This document shows, in pieces, positions 24,024 to 32,485 of a DNA stretch of 45,787 bases (positions within the stretch are counted from its first letter, which is position 1; the number at the start of each line of letters is the position of its first letter). The translations under genes and the position numbers were made by a program. This DNA is from an uncultured Phascolarctobacterium sp. (GTDB taxonomy: Bacteria; Bacillota; Negativicutes; Acidaminococcales; Acidaminococcaceae). The DNA lies in NCBI GenBank assembly GCA_949288065.1, contig CASEIL010000013.1, positions 1-45,787 on the forward strand. Reading direction: 5' to 3'. Under the pieces are notes generated by a model. It searched no databases and was not told the origin of the DNA. It was given only the letters and a program-made list of their open reading frames with translations.

Positions 24024-24052
24024 TTGACATATTTGTAATCAAAAGGTAAAAT
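24024..24052 (+). promoter_or_regulatory. Promoter of the amino-acid ABC transporter operon
   Basis: TTGACA (24024-24029), 17-bp spacer, TAAAAT (24047-24052), starting 2 bases after attR. The element therefore sits immediately upstream of this promoter but does not interrupt it. Confidence 0.85.
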
Positions 24053-24090
24053 AGTTCATATAGTTTTAAAATAGGAAGGTGCTGTTTGAT

Positions 24091-24930
24091 ATGAATTTAA
24101 GAAAATTTGCTCTGTGTGCAGTTGCCGGCGTAATGGCAGCCTCCATGATTTTTGCAGCAGGCTGCGGCGGCGACAAAGCATCCGATAAAAAGGTTTTAAA
24201 AGTTGGCATGGAATGCGCTTACGCTCCGTATAACTGGTCCCAGACCTCCTCTGAGGGCGGCGCTGTTAAAATTGCCGGCAGCAACGAATATGCTTACGGC
24301 TACGACGTAATGATGGCTAAAAAACTGGCTGATTCCATGGGCGCTGAGCTCGAAATTCAGAAAATTGAATGGGACGGTCTTGCTCCTGCTGTTGTAAGCG
24401 GCAAAATTGACGCGGCCATCGCAGGTATGTCCATTACCTCTGAGCGTAAACAGTCCGTTGACTTTACCAAACCGTATTATTATGCAAATGTTGTAGCACT
24501 GGTAAGAAAGGACACCCCGCAGGCTAAAGCAACCAGTGTTGAAGAACTGCGCGGCGCAACCGCTACCAGCCAGCTGAACACCATCTGGTACGACCAGATT
24601 GACCAGGTTCCGGAAGTTAACAAACTGCCCGCTATCGACAACGTGCCGGGCATGATTGTTGCACTTACCTCTGGCAAATGTAACCTGATTGTTACCGACA
24701 TCCCGACTGCTAAGGCAGCCGCTTATGCAAACCCCGAACTGACGGTTCTTCAATTCCCTGAAGACAAAGGCTTCAAAACTTCCAGAGAAGATGTTGAAAT
24801 CGGCATTGCCGTTAAAAAAGGCAACAAAGAACTGAAAGACGCTATGGACGCAGTTCTTGGCAAAATGACCCCTGCTGATTTTGATAAAATGATGGATGAA
24901 GCAATTCAAAAACAGCCGTTGGCAAAATAA
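24091..24930 (+). CDS. Polar amino-acid ABC transporter substrate-binding lipoprotein
   Basis: ATG 24091 (279 residues) follows AGGAAGGTG; GTG 24079 is part of that ribosome site. A lipoprotein signal (LCAVAGVMAASMIFAAGC) puts the lipidated Cys at about residue 25. The mature part is a family 3 periplasmic-binding fold: LKVGMECAYAPYNW, GYDVMMAKKLADSMG, IEWDGLAPAVVSGKIDAAIAGMSITSERK and VDFTKPYYYANVV. It should deliver an amino acid to the permease and ATPase that follow; the exact substrate cannot be read from sequence. In a diderm it would be anchored to a membrane facing the periplasm. Confidence 0.92.
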   Translation: MNLRKFALCAVAGVMAASMIFAAGCGGDKASDKKVLKVGMECAYAPYNWSQTSSEGGAVKIAGSNEYAYGYDVMMAKKLADSMGAELEIQKIEWDGLAPAVVSGKIDAAIAGMSITSERKQSVDFTKPYYYANVVALVRKDTPQAKATSVEELRGATATSQLNTIWYDQIDQVPEVNKLPAIDNVPGMIVALTSGKCNLIVTDIPTAKAAAYANPELTVLQFPEDKGFKTSREDVEIGIAVKKGNKELKDAMDAVLGKMTPADFDKMMDEAIQKQPLAK

Positions 24931-24950
24931 TATCTTAATTTTGGTTGGTT

Positions 24951-24981
24951 AAGGGGCCGGCACAAGCCGTCCCCTTATTTC
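24951..24981 (+). terminator. Intra-operon hairpin between binding protein and permease genes
   Basis: AAGGGG (24951-24956) and CCGGC pair with GCCG and CCCCTT (24971-24976), followed by ATTT. The short T-run suggests partial termination or 3'-end protection, giving more binding protein than permease. Confidence 0.6.
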
Positions 24982-25019
24982 CATATTTATTTTATCGCTT
25001 AATGTTAGGTGGGAAAATC

Positions 25020-25814
25020 ATGGCCACAATGCCCGATTCTTTTTACTCGTGGGTAGTTTTTTTACTGCATGAATACAGCGGCATGCTGCTTCAGGGCGCA
25101 GCCGTAACTTTACTTTTGGCGCTGGTAGGCACGTTTATCGGCTGCGTCATCGGCCTTGCCGTAGGCATCTGCCAGACCATTCCGGAAGACCCCAATGACG
25201 GCGCACTGAAAAATATGCTTGTGCGCGGGTTAAAAGCCGTTTTATCCTCTTATGTAGAAATCTTTCGCGGTACACCAATGATAGTACAGGCAATGGTTGT
25301 ATATTATGGTGCGATGAGCCTGTTTGATATTGACATGTCGGCAATGTTTGCCGGTTTTCTTGTTGTATCCATTAACACCGGCGCGTACATGGCAGAAACC
25401 GTGCGCGGCGGCATTGAGTCCATCGACGCAGGCCAGCGTGAGGCTGCCGTTGCTATCGGCATGGACCATTTCCAGACGATGCGTTATGTTGTTCTGCCGC
25501 AGGCATTGCGTAATATTATGCCGCAAATCGGCAATAACCTTATTATCAATATTAAAGATACCTCCGTATTAAACGTAATTTCCGTAACCGAGCTGTATTT
25601 TGTTTCCAAATCGGCGGCGGGCGTTTATTACAGGTATTTTGAAATTTTCTTTATTACCTGCGTAATTTATTTTGTAATGACTTTCACGGCTTCCCGCATT
25701 CTGCGCTGGCTGGAAAGCAAAATGGATGGGCCGAAGGATTACCAGCTGGTGGAATATGACCCGATGGCTGATCCCTGCGGACATTTTCAGGTAACTAACA
25801 AGAAAGGACGGTAA
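25020..25814 (+). CDS. Amino-acid ABC transporter permease
   Basis: ATG 25020 (264 residues) follows AGGTGGGA; the open frame upstream to 24945 has no ribosome site and crosses the hairpin. It has about five membrane helices ([21 protein letters not shown], then others) and the EAA loop [28 protein letters not shown] that docks on the ATPase. HisM/GlnP type. The partner genes on either side complete one importer; a homodimer of this permease is likely because no second permease gene is present. Confidence 0.92.
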   Translation: MATMPDSFYSWVVFLLHEYSGMLLQGAAVTLLLALVGTFIGCVIGLAVGICQTIPEDPNDGALKNMLVRGLKAVLSSYVEIFRGTPMIVQAMVVYYGAMSLFDIDMSAMFAGFLVVSINTGAYMAETVRGGIESIDAGQREAAVAIGMDHFQTMRYVVLPQALRNIMPQIGNNLIINIKDTSVLNVISVTELYFVSKSAAGVYYRYFEIFFITCVIYFVMTFTASRILRWLESKMDGPKDYQLVEYDPMADPCGHFQVTNKKGR

Positions 25815-25819
25815 CAGAA

Positions 25820-26575
25820 ATGCCAGAAGAAAAAGAATTACTGTTGTCCGTTCAGGGTTTGAAAAAACAGTTTGGTGAACGTGAAATTTTAAAAGGCATC
25901 AGCTTTGATGTAAAAAAAGGCGATGTGGTATGTATTATCGGCCCTTCCGGCAGCGGTAAATCGACCCTTATTCGCTGCGTAAACTTTTTGGAACAGCCGA
26001 CGGAGGGCGTAATTGCCTACCGCGGGCAGAATGTTCTGGAGGGTTTTAAAAACTTGCCGCTGTACCGTACTAAGGTTGGCATGGTGTTCCAGCAGTTTAA
26101 TTTGTTTAATAATATGACTGTTTTGGAAAACTGCATGGTGGGGCAGGTTAAGGTTTTGGGCAAGGATAAGGAAACCGCCCGCACTACAGCTATGAAGTAC
26201 CTGGAACACGTTGGCATGGCAAGCTACATTAACGCCAAGCCGCACCAGCTTTCCGGCGGGCAGAAGCAGCGCGTAGCTATTGCAAGGGCTTTGGCTTTAG
26301 AGCCGGAAGTGCTGCTGATGGACGAACCGACCTCCGCACTCGACCCGGAAATGGTTGGCGAGGTTTTAGCTGTAATGAAGGAGCTGGCTGACGAAGGCCT
26401 GACGATGGTTATTGTAACGCATGAGATGGCGTTTGCGCGCGACGTTTCTTCGCGTGTAATTTTCATCGACCAGGGCGTTATTGCCGAAGAAAGCAGTCCG
26501 CAGGAGATTTTCTCTGCGCCTAAAAACCAGCGCACCAAAGACTTTTTAAGCCGTTTTAATTTGGGAAATCAGTAA
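25820..26575 (+). CDS. Amino-acid ABC transporter ATP-binding protein
   Basis: 251 residues, GlnQ/HisP type, 5 bases after the permease stop with GAAAGGACGG as ribosome site. Walker [10 protein letters not shown] is at about residue 41, the Q-loop in [18 protein letters not shown], the signature [15 protein letters not shown], Walker [16 protein letters not shown] and the switch His in IVTHEMAFA. Cytoplasmic motor of the importer. Confidence 0.95.
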   Translation: MPEEKELLLSVQGLKKQFGEREILKGISFDVKKGDVVCIIGPSGSGKSTLIRCVNFLEQPTEGVIAYRGQNVLEGFKNLPLYRTKVGMVFQQFNLFNNMTVLENCMVGQVKVLGKDKETARTTAMKYLEHVGMASYINAKPHQLSGGQKQRVAIARALALEPEVLLMDEPTSALDPEMVGEVLAVMKELADEGLTMVIVTHEMAFARDVSSRVIFIDQGVIAEESSPQEIFSAPKNQRTKDFLSRFNLGNQ

Positions 26576-26592
26576 AAACATTAAAGGATTTT

Positions 26593-26630
26593 TCTCCTGC
26601 TTGTAGAATTTTACAGGCAGGAGATTTTTA
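26593..26630 (+). terminator. Terminator of the ABC transporter operon
   Basis: TCTCCTGC (26593-26600) pairs with GCAGGAGA (26617-26624), followed by TTTTTA. Confidence 0.85.
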
Positions 26631-26654
26631 TTAGATGCCTGAAAGGATATGCCC

Positions 26655-28220
26655 ATGATACGAAAATTTTTGGCTTTTATTTTTGCAGTTTTATTTTTTA
26701 GCTTAACAGCAGATGTAAGCGCTGCCGGCAAAGGCACTATTTTGTTTGTGCCGCTGGATAACAGGCCGGTATGCCTTGAATATTCCGTGAACAGCATGGC
26801 GGCAGCCGGCTGGAATGTGGAAACGCCGCCGGAGGAATATATTGCCTCTAACGAGCACAGCGGCAACCCGGATAAGCTGTACGAGTGGCTGGCAGAGCGC
26901 GCGCCGCTGGCTAACGCCGTTATTGTGTCGTCCGATGCGATGCTGTACGGCGGGCTGGTGGATTCGCGTACGCACCATATTGAAAGGGATGTGCTTAAAG
27001 CGCGCGCCGAGCGCCTTGTTGGTTTAAAGGATTTGGGCGGCGACCCGCTGGTTTATGTGTTTACTACAATTATGCGTTCGCCGCGCGCCAGTGCTGCGCC
27101 GGTTGAGCCGCCATATTATGCCGAATGGGGCAGCAGGATTTTTCAGCTGGGCGAGCTGGAGGACCGCGAGGATTTAAAGGAAATTACCCGCCGCGAGCGC
27201 AAGGATTTAAAACGCCTGCTTAAGGAAATTCCGCCCGAGGTGCGCGCCGATAATATGCAGCGCCGCGCTTTGAACATTGAAATGACGGAGCTGCTTTTGC
27301 ACGGCGTGGAGAGCGGCGATTTTGATTATTTGCTGATTGGCCGCGACGATACGGCGCCGTTTTCGCAGGCGCATAAGGAAGCACGCAAAATGGGCATTCT
27401 CGTCAGCGAGCTGCCGAAAGAACGCATCCGCTTTTTTGCCGGTGCCGACCAGCTGGGCATGGTGTTGCTTAACCGCGCCGCCAACCGCATAAGCTACGAA
27501 ATCCCGATGGTGTATGCGGCTTACGGCGACGGCAAGGGCAAGGACACCATCCCTTCCTACGAGGATGACCCGGTTGACGTGAGCGTGAAGGAGCATATCC
27601 ACGCTGTCGGCGGCTGGCCTACCAAATATCTGCACCGCGCCGATATGGTGCTTTTAGTCAACACTCCGTCCAGCGGCGTTACGCTGGAAGCATCTGTGCC
27701 GAGCAATAATGGTGTAGCTGGCGAGCAGCAGCATCGCTTTATGCGCAAGCTGGATTATTACCAGAATCAGGCTAAGCCTGTGGCTGTGGCCGATATTGCC
27801 TACGGCAATGGTGCGGACAACGCGCTGGTAAAAGAGCTGTTTGCCGAGGGCAAGGCGTACGAGCTGGCAGCTTACGGCGGCTGGAACACGGCAGGCAACA
27901 CGATTGGCTTTGCGCTGGCGCAGGGGTTGTTAGCGCCGGATATGACCGTTGAAGCAAAAGACAATTTACTGAATATACGTTACCTTGACGACTGGGCTTA
28001 CCAAGCTAACGTGCGCATGAAGGTATCGGCAGAGCTGATTTGGCCCAACAAATGGCCTAACAGCGGCTTGAACGCCGAACAGCTGATTGCGGCGGAAAAA
28101 CAGATTATGAAGGATATAACTGAAGTGGCAGCGCCGCTGATGACGCAGCAAACCGTGGACGCATACAGGTTTAACCTGCCGTGGCAGCGCATGTTTGAGG
28201 TAAGAGTATCGCAAAAATAA
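26655..28220 (+). CDS. Exported DUF4127 family protein
   Basis: I choose ATG 26655 (521 residues), 7 bases after AAAGGA; ATG 26649 is too close. Residues 1-24 form a signal peptide (MIRKFLAFIFAVLFFSLTAD, cleavage near VSA-AGK). The mature protein opens ILFVPLDNRPVCLEYS and continues with NAVIVSSDAMLYGGLVDSR, LLIGRDDTAPFSQAHKE and VADIAYGNGADNALV, which I associate with DUF4127, a family without an established biochemical role. Placed 18 bases before the phosphoglucose isomerase gene, so probably co-transcribed, hinting at carbohydrate or envelope-sugar metabolism (inference). Confidence 0.8.
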   Translation: MIRKFLAFIFAVLFFSLTADVSAAGKGTILFVPLDNRPVCLEYSVNSMAAAGWNVETPPEEYIASNEHSGNPDKLYEWLAERAPLANAVIVSSDAMLYGGLVDSRTHHIERDVLKARAERLVGLKDLGGDPLVYVFTTIMRSPRASAAPVEPPYYAEWGSRIFQLGELEDREDLKEITRRERKDLKRLLKEIPPEVRADNMQRRALNIEMTELLLHGVESGDFDYLLIGRDDTAPFSQAHKEARKMGILVSELPKERIRFFAGADQLGMVLLNRAANRISYEIPMVYAAYGDGKGKDTIPSYEDDPVDVSVKEHIHAVGGWPTKYLHRADMVLLVNTPSSGVTLEASVPSNNGVAGEQQHRFMRKLDYYQNQAKPVAVADIAYGNGADNALVKELFAEGKAYELAAYGGWNTAGNTIGFALAQGLLAPDMTVEAKDNLLNIRYLDDWAYQANVRMKVSAELIWPNKWPNSGLNAEQLIAAEKQIMKDITEVAAPLMTQQTVDAYRFNLPWQRMFEVRVSQK

Positions 28221-28238
28221 AATGCGGATGGTGAGTAC

Positions 28239-29693
28239 GTGGAAACAAAGCTGGTTTTAAAAAGTGGCTTTACATTTGATTATACAAATATGTTTGGCGA
28301 AGGGCGCTTGCAGCCGCAGGATTTAACCGGGCTGGAGTGTGCGCTGCGCAGTGCGGACGCCGCCGTTAACGAAATGCGCAAAAGCGGCACGGCGTATAAG
28401 CATCTTTCCAAAGACGGCACGCCGGAGCCAGTGTATTTTACGCGCATGCCGGAGATTAAAAACGGCAACCCCAATACGCCTGTTTCGCTGGCCAAGCTGA
28501 AGGAGTTTGGCGATTACCTGCGCACTAATGTGGACGCGGTGGTGTTTTTGGGCGTCGGTGGTTCGTATTTAGGCAACAAGGTGCTGTTCGATATCGGCGC
28601 CGGGCCGAGCTGGAACTCGATGGGCGACAAGCGCCGCAGCGGTTATCCGCGCATTTATTTCTCGGGTAATAATTTGGATGCCGGACAGTGCGAGGAAATT
28701 GTGAACGAGCTGCGCTACTGGTCGGTACATGCCTGGCCGAAGAAAAAACGCTTTAAGGTAATGCTGGTGCCGATTTCTAAATCCGGCTCGACGCTGGAAA
28801 CTCTGGCTTCGTTTATTTATTTTTACGAGGCGTGCAGCAAAAGCGTCATGTTCGATACCGAGGTTACTGCCGTTACCGACCGCAACCCGGAGGCAGGTTC
28901 GCCGCTGTTTGCGCTGGCGCAGAAGCACGGCTGGCGCTGCTTTGATATTAAAAACGGCATCGGCGGGCGTTTTAGCGTGCTGACCGACCCGGGGCTGGTT
29001 ACGGCGGCTGCCATCGGCATGAACGTGGAAGAGCTTTTAAGCGGCGCAGCCGCGATGGAAGCAGCCTGCCGCACGGACGATATTTACAGCAATCCGGCGC
29101 TGATGAACGCGGCGCTGAAATATATTGCCGCCGCTAAATATGGCTGCCATATCGAAGTGTTTATGGGCTACGGCGAGCGTCTTGGTTCGCTGGGGCAGTG
29201 GTATGTGCAGCTGTTGGCAGAATCGCTGGGCAAGCGGCAAAACCGCAGCGGCGAAACCGTTTATTACGGGCGCACGCCGGTGCCTGCCGTAGGTACAACG
29301 GATATGCACGCACAGACGCAGCTGCATCAGGACGGCATCCGCAACAAGGTGGTGCAGTTTTTACAGATTAAAAATATGCCGGGCGATATTGTACTGGGCA
29401 TGCCGTTTGACGAGCCTGCCTTTAAAAAGTACCATGGCTTAAATATGAGCGACGCTCTGGCCATGGCGCTGGACAGCAACGCCGAGGCGCTGAACAGCGA
29501 TAACCGTTTTAACGCGCGCTACATTTTGCCGGAAATGAGCGCTTACCACCTGGGCGAACTGTTTTACTTTTTGATGCTGAGCATTGCCTACGAGGGCGAG
29601 CTGGCCAATGTCGATGCTTTTGACCAGCCCGGCGTGGAAGCCTACAAAAAAATTATGAAGGCTAAATTTGCTAATCTGCCGCAAAAAAATTAA
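28239..29693 (+). CDS. pgi: Glucose-6-phosphate isomerase
   Basis: 484 residues from GTG 28239, preceded by GGATGGTGAG. Interconverts glucose-6-P and fructose-6-P. Family landmarks are AVVFLGVGGSYLGNKVLFD, the phosphate-binding ISKSGSTLETLASF, GIGGRFSVLTDPGLVTAAAIGMN, a conserved Glu/Gln region (WYVQLLAESLGKRQNR) and HAQTQLHQDGIRNKV with the ring-opening His. Length is between the short archaeal/Bacillus and long proteobacterial forms. Follows DUF4127; no terminator between them. Confidence 0.9.
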   Translation: METKLVLKSGFTFDYTNMFGEGRLQPQDLTGLECALRSADAAVNEMRKSGTAYKHLSKDGTPEPVYFTRMPEIKNGNPNTPVSLAKLKEFGDYLRTNVDAVVFLGVGGSYLGNKVLFDIGAGPSWNSMGDKRRSGYPRIYFSGNNLDAGQCEEIVNELRYWSVHAWPKKKRFKVMLVPISKSGSTLETLASFIYFYEACSKSVMFDTEVTAVTDRNPEAGSPLFALAQKHGWRCFDIKNGIGGRFSVLTDPGLVTAAAIGMNVEELLSGAAAMEAACRTDDIYSNPALMNAALKYIAAAKYGCHIEVFMGYGERLGSLGQWYVQLLAESLGKRQNRSGETVYYGRTPVPAVGTTDMHAQTQLHQDGIRNKVVQFLQIKNMPGDIVLGMPFDEPAFKKYHGLNMSDALAMALDSNAEALNSDNRFNARYILPEMSAYHLGELFYFLMLSIAYEGELANVDAFDQPGVEAYKKIMKAKFANLPQKN

Positions 29694-29700
29694 CAAGCGG

Positions 29701-29729
29701 TTGACTGTATTTTTTGCGCATAGTATACT
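29701..29729 (+). promoter_or_regulatory. Promoter of dapF-dapL
   Basis: TTGACT (29701-29706), 17-bp spacer, TATACT (29724-29729). The start would be near 29736, just ahead of a hairpin with a T-run. Confidence 0.75.
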
Positions 29730-29740
29730 TTAAAGAGCAG

Positions 29741-29766
29741 CGGCGTTCCGTTGGGACGCCGTTTTT
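29741..29766 (+). terminator. Terminator or attenuator hairpin just after the dapF promoter
   Basis: CGGCGTTCC (29741-29749) pairs with GGGACGCCG (29753-29761), then TTTTT. It could end pgi transcripts, but because it lies downstream of the dapF start point it would also affect dapF. Confidence 0.8.
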
Positions 29767-29813
29767 AGTTAAGCTATTAATCCGGCAAAACCGGTTACAC
29801 AGGAGGAATGAAG

Positions 29814-30683
29814 ATGAAACTGGAATTCTCCAAAATGCACGGCTGCGGCAACGATTATGTTTACGTTAACTGCATGGAAAAAGAAGTGCCCAACCCCGGC
29901 GCTGTAAGCGAATATGTAAGCCACAGGCGTTTCGGCATCGGCTCGGACGGGCTGATTTTAATTATGCCTTCCGACAAGGCTGATTTCCGTATGCGTATGT
30001 TTAACGCCGACGCTTCCGAGGGCAAAATGTGCGGCAACGGCATCCGCTGCGTGGCAAAATATGTTTACGATAAAGGCTTAACCGATAAAACCACCTTTAC
30101 CATAGAAACCTTATCCGGCATTAAAACCATTGAGGTTACCTTAAAGGACGGTAAGGTTGAAGAGGCCTCCGTCGATATGGGCAAACCGGTGTTTAAATGC
30201 ACGGAAATCCCGATGATTAGCGACCACTTTGTGTTTGTGGACCAGGGCCTTGTTGTTGCTGAGGACGTTGTTTACAACGGCACGGCTATTTCTATGGGCA
30301 ACCCGCATTATGTAACCTTTGTGGACGATGTGGACAGCCTTGATCTGGAAAAATTAGGGCCTTTGTTTGAGCACCACAAGCTCTTCCCGGAAGGCGTAAA
30401 CACCGAATTTGTGCAGGTTATTGATAAAAACACCGTTAAGTTCCGCGTGTGGGAGCGCGGCAGCGGTGAAACCTGGGCTTGCGGCACCGGCGCGTGCGCT
30501 GTGGCTGTGGCCTGCGTAACCTTAAACAACGCCGGCAAACGCGGCGAGGAACTGAAAGTTATCGCCAAAGGCGGCGAGCTGAAAGTTACCTATGGCAAGG
30601 ACGACAGCGTAACCTTAAAAGGACCTGCTGTTCTGGTATTTGACGGAGTGATTGATATTCCGGATGAAATTGTTTCCAAATAA
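29814..30683 (+). CDS. dapF: Diaminopimelate epimerase
   Basis: Start at ATG 29814, 7 bases after AGGAGGA; ATG 29808 is too close. 289 residues. Converts LL- to meso-diaminopimelate for lysine and peptidoglycan. The opening FSKMHGCGNDYVYV, the first catalytic Cys in KMCGNGIRC (about residue 73) and the second in WACGTGACAVAVA (about 223) are all present, so both active-site thiols are intact. 35 bases before dapL. Confidence 0.96.
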   Translation: MKLEFSKMHGCGNDYVYVNCMEKEVPNPGAVSEYVSHRRFGIGSDGLILIMPSDKADFRMRMFNADASEGKMCGNGIRCVAKYVYDKGLTDKTTFTIETLSGIKTIEVTLKDGKVEEASVDMGKPVFKCTEIPMISDHFVFVDQGLVVAEDVVYNGTAISMGNPHYVTFVDDVDSLDLEKLGPLFEHHKLFPEGVNTEFVQVIDKNTVKFRVWERGSGETWACGTGACAVAVACVTLNNAGKRGEELKVIAKGGELKVTYGKDDSVTLKGPAVLVFDGVIDIPDEIVSK

Positions 30684-30718
30684 ATTTTTTAAATATATTT
30701 TAATGGGGGAATTAAAGA

Positions 30719-31915
30719 ATGGCTTTTGTTAACCAAAACTACTGCAATTTAAAAGAAAGCTACCTGTTTTCGCAAATCGCACATAAGGTGGCAGAATTTA
30801 CGGCGGCCCATCCCGAAAAGAAAATTATAAAAATGGGCATTGGCGACGTAACCCTGCCGCTTGCTCCTGCTGTTATTGAAGCAATGCAGAAGGCAGTTGC
30901 CGAAATGGGCGTTAAGGAAACCTTCCGCGGCTACGGGCCGGAGCAGGGCTATGACTTCCTGCATCAGGCTATTGCCAAATACTATGCCAGCTTCGGCGTA
31001 GAGGTTGCCAGCGATGAAATTTTCATCAGCGACGGCGCTAAAAGCGATTGCGGCAACATGACCGATATTTTCAGCAACGACAACGTAATTTTGATTCCGG
31101 ACCCGGTTTACCCGGTTTACCTTGATACCAACGTAATGTGTGGACGCAAAATTATTTATATGCAGGGCAAGCCCGAAAACGACTTTTTGCCGATGCCGGA
31201 CGACAGCGTAAAGGCTGACATTATTTATCTGTGCTCGCCGAACAACCCGACCGGCGCTGTTTACACCAAAGAACAGCTGGAAAAATGGGTGGCTTATGCA
31301 CTGAAAAATGACGCCGTTATTTTATACGACGCTGCTTATGAAGCCTTTGTCAGCGACCCGAGCATTCCGCGCAGCATTTTTGCTGTGGAAGGCGCTAAAA
31401 AATGCGCTATCGAGCTGTGCTCGCTCTCTAAAACCGCTGGCTTTACCGGCACCCGCTGCGGTTATACCATTGTGCCGCACGATTTGGTGCGCAAAACCAA
31501 AGACGGGCAGGAAATGTCACTGAACAAAATGTGGTTGCGCCGCCAGACCACTAAATTCAACGGCGTGCCGTATATTATTCAGCGCGGTGCGGAGGCTGTG
31601 TTCAGCGAAGAAGGGCAGAAGCAGTGCCGCGAAATGCTGGCGTTCTACAAAGAAAACGCACGCATTATGGCAGAAGCACTGACCAAAAAAGGCATTAAAT
31701 TCTACGGCGGCACTCATTCCCCGTATATCTGGCTGGAATGCCCCAACGGCATGGGTTCCTGGGAATTTTTTGACTACCTGCTGGAAAAACTGGCAGTTGT
31801 CGGTACCCCGGGTGCAGGCTTTGGTTCCATGGGCGAGGGCTATTTCCGCCTGACCGCTTTCGGCAGCAGGGAAAACACCATCGAGGCTATGGAAAGAATC
31901 GAAAAAGGTTTATAA
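30719..31915 (+). CDS. dapL: LL-diaminopimelate aminotransferase
   Basis: 398 residues, PLP-dependent class I aminotransferase that makes LL-DAP directly from tetrahydrodipicolinate, bypassing DapD/DapC/DapE. Typical DapL features: FSQIAHKVAEF near the N-terminus, MGIGDVTLPLAPAVIEAM, FRGYGPEQGYDFL, IYLCSPNNPTGAV, the PLP lysine in CSLSKTAGFTGTRCGY (about 237) and GSMGEGYFRLTAFGSREN at the end. Pairing with dapF makes a complete final stretch of the aminotransferase pathway. Confidence 0.95.
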   Translation: MAFVNQNYCNLKESYLFSQIAHKVAEFTAAHPEKKIIKMGIGDVTLPLAPAVIEAMQKAVAEMGVKETFRGYGPEQGYDFLHQAIAKYYASFGVEVASDEIFISDGAKSDCGNMTDIFSNDNVILIPDPVYPVYLDTNVMCGRKIIYMQGKPENDFLPMPDDSVKADIIYLCSPNNPTGAVYTKEQLEKWVAYALKNDAVILYDAAYEAFVSDPSIPRSIFAVEGAKKCAIELCSLSKTAGFTGTRCGYTIVPHDLVRKTKDGQEMSLNKMWLRRQTTKFNGVPYIIQRGAEAVFSEEGQKQCREMLAFYKENARIMAEALTKKGIKFYGGTHSPYIWLECPNGMGSWEFFDYLLEKLAVVGTPGAGFGSMGEGYFRLTAFGSRENTIEAMERIEKGL

Positions 31916-31927
31916 AAAATATGTGAA

Positions 31928-31962
31928 ATGCAGGTGAAATGACTTTTCACCTGCATTTTTTG
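31928..31962 (+). terminator. Terminator of dapF-dapL
   Basis: ATGCAGGTGAAA (31928-31939) pairs with TTTCACCTGCAT (31945-31956), followed by TTTTTG. Confidence 0.9.
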
Positions 31963-32002
31963 TGATATAATATGAAAAGATAAATTTAAGGGAGGTTCCT
32001 GA

Positions 32003-32428
32003 ATGAAAAAGATTTTACTGATGGTAATGATGCTTGTAATGTGCGTATCTTCCGCCTGCTTTGCCAGCGACGGCAGCGTGCTTGATGCGGAAGCAAAAAT
32101 GGTTGACCAGTTTTTGAACGCATCTTCCTATAAGAATGTTTCTTCAATTTTAAGCGACGATATGAAAGCTAATTTTGACGAAGCAAAATTCAACGAATAC
32201 AAAGCAAGCATCACCAAAGATTTGGGCAACTACAAGGAAAAACAGCTTGTAAACCTTATTAAACGCCCGGGCGTTGACCGCCTGGTTTACGGCGCAGGCT
32301 TTGACAGCAACAAGGTTATGATGGTTATTGCCGATTTTGCTGTAACCAACGAAAAACCGCTGCTGCTGAACATTGCTATCGTTCCGCCCCAGCCCGCAGG
32401 TGAACAGGGTAAAGAAGAACAAAAATAA
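32003..32428 (+). CDS. Small exported protein, unknown function
   Basis: 141 residues with GGGAGG ribosome site. A signal peptide MKKILLMVMMLVMCVSSACFA is likely cut before SDGS. The mature ~118 residues show a helical N-terminal half with AEAKMVDQFLNASSYKNVSSIL and DDMKANFDEAKFNEYKASI, then strands (RLVYGAGF, KVMMVIADFAV, KPLLLNIAIVPP), like DUF3887-type small folds. Tail is Gln/Glu/Lys-rich. Monocistronic, probably periplasmic. Confidence 0.75.
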   Translation: MKKILLMVMMLVMCVSSACFASDGSVLDAEAKMVDQFLNASSYKNVSSILSDDMKANFDEAKFNEYKASITKDLGNYKEKQLVNLIKRPGVDRLVYGAGFDSNKVMMVIADFAVTNEKPLLLNIAIVPPQPAGEQGKEEQK

Positions 32429-32450
32429 TTAAAACCGCATAAGCAAAATT

Positions 32451-32483
32451 AAACCGGGTACTGCGTCAGCAGGCCCGGTTTTT
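32451..32483. terminator. Bidirectional terminator between convergent genes
   Basis: AAACCGGG (32451-32458) pairs with CCCGGTTT (32474-32481). A-run on the left and T-run on the right serve both the exported-protein gene and the DUF401 gene. Confidence 0.8.
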
Positions 32484-32485
32484 GC

